DNA of 64,000 bases from Ectobius pallidus (Eukaryota; Arthropoda; Insecta; Blattodea; Ectobiidae). A program made the position numbers and the translations under genes. Position 1 is the stretch's first letter; each line of letters begins with the position of its first letter. The notes under the pieces were generated by a model. It worked only from the letters and a program-made list of their open reading frames with translations, had not been told where the DNA came from and did no database searches. This document shows positions 61,262 through 64,000 of this stretch, one piece after another. The stretch is taken from contig CAXKWD010000014.1 of the NCBI GenBank assembly GCA_964059195.1, positions 744,001 to 808,000 on the forward strand, given 5' to 3'.

Positions 61262-64000
61262 TAACAATGTAATTTTTATATCACGAAAGTTCTCCCTAGC
61301 CATGCCAGTCTAAAAGGAAACTGTAGCCTAGCAATGAAGTTTTAAAACACCTCACTGTTGCTTAGCAATGACATTTTGAACAAGAAACTGTAGCTTAGCA
61401 ATGCCATCTCCAAATACGAAACTGTTGCCTAGCAATGTCATCTATAAGGAATAGTTTTTAATCCCTCAATGATCAATACATACAATGAAAATATCGGTGA
61501 TATGCTAATGGCAAAACATGGGTTGTAAATTTTGCTTTAATAGAAAGAATACTGTTGCCTAGCAATGAGTTTTAAAACACGAAAGTGTTGCCTAGCAATG
61601 CCATTTTAAACCGGAAACTGTTGCCTAGCAATGTCATCAAAAAGAACTGTTGCTTAGTAATGTCATTTTTAAACACAATATTGCTACCTATTATAAACTT
61701 TTAAAAATATACTGTTGTGTAGCAATGTTAATTTCAGACACCAAACTTTTACTTTTCAATGCATTTTTAAAAGTCGAAACGTTTTCCTAGCAATGTAATT
61801 TTTAAAGACAATTTGGCTACCTAACAATGTAATTTTTCTATCACGAATGTTTTGCCTAGCCATGCCAGTCTAAACCGGAAACTGTTGCCTAGCAATGAAG
61901 TTTTATAACACCTGACTGTTGCTTAGCAATGACATTTTGAATAAGAAACTGTAGCTTAGCAATGCCATCTCCAAATACGAAACTGTTGCCTAGCAATGTC
62001 ATCTATAACGAATAGTTTTTAATCCTTCAATGATCAATAGATACAATGAAAATATCGGTGATATGCTAATGTCAAAACATGGGGTGTAAATTTTACTTTA
62101 ATAGAAAGAATACTGTTGCTTAGCAATTAGTTTTAAAACACGAAAGTGTTGCCTAGCAATGCCATTTTAAACCGGAAACTGTTGCCTAGCAATGTCCTCA
62201 AAAAGAACTGTTGCTTAGCAATGGCATTTTTAAACACAATATTGCTACCTATTAAAAACTTTTAAAAAATATACTGTTGCGTAGCAATGACAATATCAGA
62301 CACAAATCTTTTACCTTTCAATGCATTTTTCATGTCGAGACTTTTTCCTAGCAATGTAATTTTTAAAGACAATTTGGCTGCTTAACAATGTCATTTTTCT
62401 ATGACGAAAGTTTTGCCTAGCCATGCCAGTCTAAACCGGAAACTGTTGCCTAGCAATTAAGTTTTAAAACAACTGACTCTTGCTTAGCAATGACATTTTG
62501 AACAAGAAACTGTAGCTTAGCAATGCCATCTCCAAATACGAAACTGTTGCCTAGCAATGTCATCTATAACGAATAGTTTTTAATCCTTCAATGATCAATA
62601 GATACAATGAAAATATCGGTGATATGCTAATGTCAAAACATGGGGTGTAAATTTTACTTTAATAGAAAGAATACTGTTGCCTAGCAATGAGTTTTAAAAC
62701 ACGAAAGTGTTGCCGTGCAATGCCATTTTAAACCGCAAACTGTTGCCTAGCAATGCCATCAAAAAGAACTGTTGCTTAGTAATGTCATTTTTAAACACAA
62801 TATTGCTAGCTATTATAAACTTTTAAAAATATACTGTTGTGTAGCAATGTTAATTGCAGACACCAAACTTTTACATTTCAATGCATTTTTAAAAGTCGAA
62901 ACGTTTTCCTAGCAATGTAATTTTTAAAGACAATTTGGCTGCTTAACAATGTAATTTTTCTATGACGAAAGTTTTGCCTAGCCATGCCAGTCTAAACCGG
63001 AAACTGTTGCCTAGCAATTAAGTTTTAAAACAACTGACTCTTGCTTAGCAATGACATTTTGAACAAGAAACTGTAGCTTAGCAATGCCATCTCCAAATAC
63101 GAAACTGTTGCCTAGCAATGTCATCTATAAGGAATAGTTTTTAAACCTTCAATGATCAATACATACAATGAAAATATCGGTGATATGCTAATGTCAAAAC
63201 ATGGGTTGTATATTTTACTTTAATAGAAAGAATACTGTTGCCTAGCAATTAGTTTTAAAACACGAAAGTGTTGCCTAGCAATGCCATTTTAAACCGGAAA
63301 CTGTTGCCTAGCAATGTCCTCAAAAAGAACTGTTGCTTAGCAATGGCATTTTTAAACACAATATTGCTACCTATTAAAAGCTTTTAAAAAAAGATACTGT
63401 TGCGTAGCAATGTCAATTTCTGACACGAAACCTTTACTTTTCAATGCATTTTTCAAATTCGAAACTTCTTCCTAGCATTGTAATTTTTAAAGACAATTTG
63501 GCTACCTAACAATGTAATTTTTCTATCACGAAAGGTTTGCCTAGCAATGCCAGTCTAAACCGGAAACTGTTGCCTAGCAATTAAGTTTTAAAACAGCTGA
63601 CTCTTGCTTAGCAATGACATTTTGAACATGAAACTGTAACTTAGCAATGCCATCTCCAAATACGAAACTGTTGCCTAGCAATGTCTTCTATAAGGAAAAG
63701 TTTTTGATCCCTCAATGATCAATACATACAATGAAAATATCGGTGATATGCTAATGGCATAACAGGGGTTGTAAATTTTCTTTAATAGAAAAGAATACTG
63801 TTGCCTGGCAATGAGTTTTAAAACACGAAAGTGTTGCCTAGCAATGCCTTTTTAAACAGGAAACTTTTGCCTAGCAATGCCATCAAAAAGAACTGTTGAT
63901 TAGCAATGTAATTTTTGAACACAATATTGCTACCTATTTAAAGCTTTTAAAAAAAGATACTGTTGCGTAGCAATGTCAATTTCTGACACGAAACCTTTAC
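58430..64000 (+). repeat. Displaced near-identical copy of 24,780-30,349
   Basis: The anchors from 58682 to 63742 match 25032 to 30091 at a shift of 33,650 bp, which becomes 33,651 bp after a one-base indel at about 28,441. Shared private variants include ACTGTGGCGTAGC (27,501 and 61,151), GCCGTGCAATGCC (29,061 and 62,712) and GCCTGGCAATGAG. The likeness begins near 58,430 and is still intact at the window end, so its full length is unknown. Differences seen include AGATTATGAAC at 26,03x against AGATTTTGAAC, and TTTTTATATCAC at about 61,276 against TTTTTCTATCAC. Confidence 0.85.
63799..64000 (+). repeat. Right-edge partial monomer
   Basis: Subunits 1 to 7 of the monomer anchored at 63742; the window ends within subunit 7. 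It matches 30,148-30,349, including GCCTGGCAATGAG and TGATTAGCAATGTAATTTTTG. No boundary of the array is seen. Confidence 0.85.

Larger units (their letters stand above)
1..64000 (+). repeat. Satellite array, ~562-bp monomer, 114 anchored copies
   Basis: Head-to-tail array filling the window; no gene is present in any part of it. The number is the first g of GGTGAT in the anchor box and the letter is the spacer haplotype: 283T 846C 1406G 1969T 2532T 3095C 3658T 4221T 4784T 5347C 5910T 6473G 7034T 7597C 8158G 8721T 9284T 9844T 10405T 10968C 11531T 12094C 12658C 13220C 13783T 14346C 14910C 15472G 16035T 16596T 17159C 17722T 18283T 18846C 19410C 19972T 20535C 21097G 21658G 22221T 22784T 23347T 23908T 24469T 25032C 25595T 26156T 26719C 27283C 27846G 28407T 28967T 29528T 30091C 30654T 31215T 31778C 32342C 32903G 33463T 34025G 34586T 35148C 35708G 36268T 36831C 37393G 37954T 38515T 39044C 39606G 40167T 40728T 41291C 41853G 42414T 42977T 43506C 44068G 44629T 45190T 45753C 46315G 46876T 47439T 48002T 48561C 49123T 49686G 50247T 50809T 51371G 51932T 52495T 53058T 53618T 54181C 54744T 55305T 55868C 56432C 56996T 57559T 58119T 58682C 59245T 59806T 60369C 60933C 61496G 62057T 62618T 63179T 63742C. 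Mean spacing is 561.6 bp. Anchors were read by eye, so an error of a base or two is possible. Confidence 0.97.

Noticed and set aside
1..64000. Tandem-repeat protein gene (subunit of 33 bp = 11 codons)
   Set aside because: Subunits vary from 29 to 35 bp, so no frame is held, and TAG within CCTAGC and TAA in the tails stop all frames quickly.
1..64000. CENP-B box
   Set aside because: I looked for the TTCG....A..CGGG pattern on both strands and found no match; AACCGGAAAC is not one.
1..64000. Alpha-satellite or another named satellite family
   Set aside because: The monomer length (562 bp) and the subunit core do not fit families I know, and I cannot run a database search.
1..64000. Transposon, LTR or MITE as monomer source
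   Set aside because: No terminal inverted repeats, target-site duplications or long terminal repeats can be seen around the monomer or spacer. A MITE origin of the dyad-bearing subunit is possible but unsupported.
1..64000. Plasmid-type iterons or a bacterial origin
   Set aside because: The array is far too long and no replication gene or DnaA-like context exists.
1..64000. tRNA, rRNA or rDNA intergenic spacer
   Set aside because: No rRNA- or tRNA-like stretch was recognised and the repeat continues without interruption to both window edges.

Overview
The whole window is one uninterrupted tandem-repeat (satellite DNA) array. I see no gene, RNA gene, transposon, CRISPR locus or single-copy flank anywhere in the 64 kb. 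Using the near-invariant box ATATCGGTGATATGCTAAT as an anchor, I located 114 copies of a monomer of about 562 bp. All are head-to-tail in the same orientation. The spacing is 559-564 bp, except for two 529-bp steps that share a 34-bp deletion. Both window edges cut through a monomer, so the array continues on both sides. G+C looks to be about one third by eye. An array this long, homogeneous and hierarchical points to eukaryotic heterochromatin (centromeric, pericentromeric or subtelomeric). The species cannot be told from the sequence, and I recognise no named satellite family.

The repeat has at least three levels. (1) Subunit: each monomer holds 14 diverged units of about 33 bp, most starting with TGTTGCCTAGCAATG or a near variant and ending in a unit-specific tail. 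(2) Monomer: the 14 subunits plus a spacer of about 100 bp that carries the anchor box and is not obviously built from subunits. The spacer comes in three haplotypes, called T, C and G here (62, 34 and 18 copies). (3) Higher-order repeats (HORs): blocks of 4, 5, 8 or 9 monomers are duplicated nearly unchanged, so monomers several units apart are more alike than neighbours.

Layout: about 1.5-5.9 kb, two copies of a 2,252-bp 4-mer; 8-11.5 kb, monomers that recur near 21.5-25.6 kb; 10.8-15.3 kb, two copies of another 2,252-bp 4-mer (C-T-C-C); 17.0-19.6 kb, a C-T-T-C-C block that recurs at about 24.8, 29.8, 54.0 and 58.4 kb and begins again at 63.5 kb; 23.1-32.5 kb, a 9-mer repeat of period 5,059 bp; 32.1-36.5 kb, a 5-mer duplication; 36.3-47.5 kb, five copies of a C-G-T-T 4-mer, two with the 34-bp deletion; 46.5-53.3 kb, a 5,056-bp-shifted duplication; 52.26-61.26 kb, two copies of a 4,501-bp 8-mer; 58.4 kb to the window end, a near-identical copy of 24.8-30.35 kb lying 33.65 kb away.

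Nothing here looks like a gene system. What can be read is the history of the array: several register-shifted crossovers can be placed to within tens of bases, one of them slipped by a subunit as well as by whole monomers, and private variants give a relative order of events. The most testable functional hint is that the subunit core resembles an RFX/X-box site, repeated many hundreds of times. This is a resemblance only.
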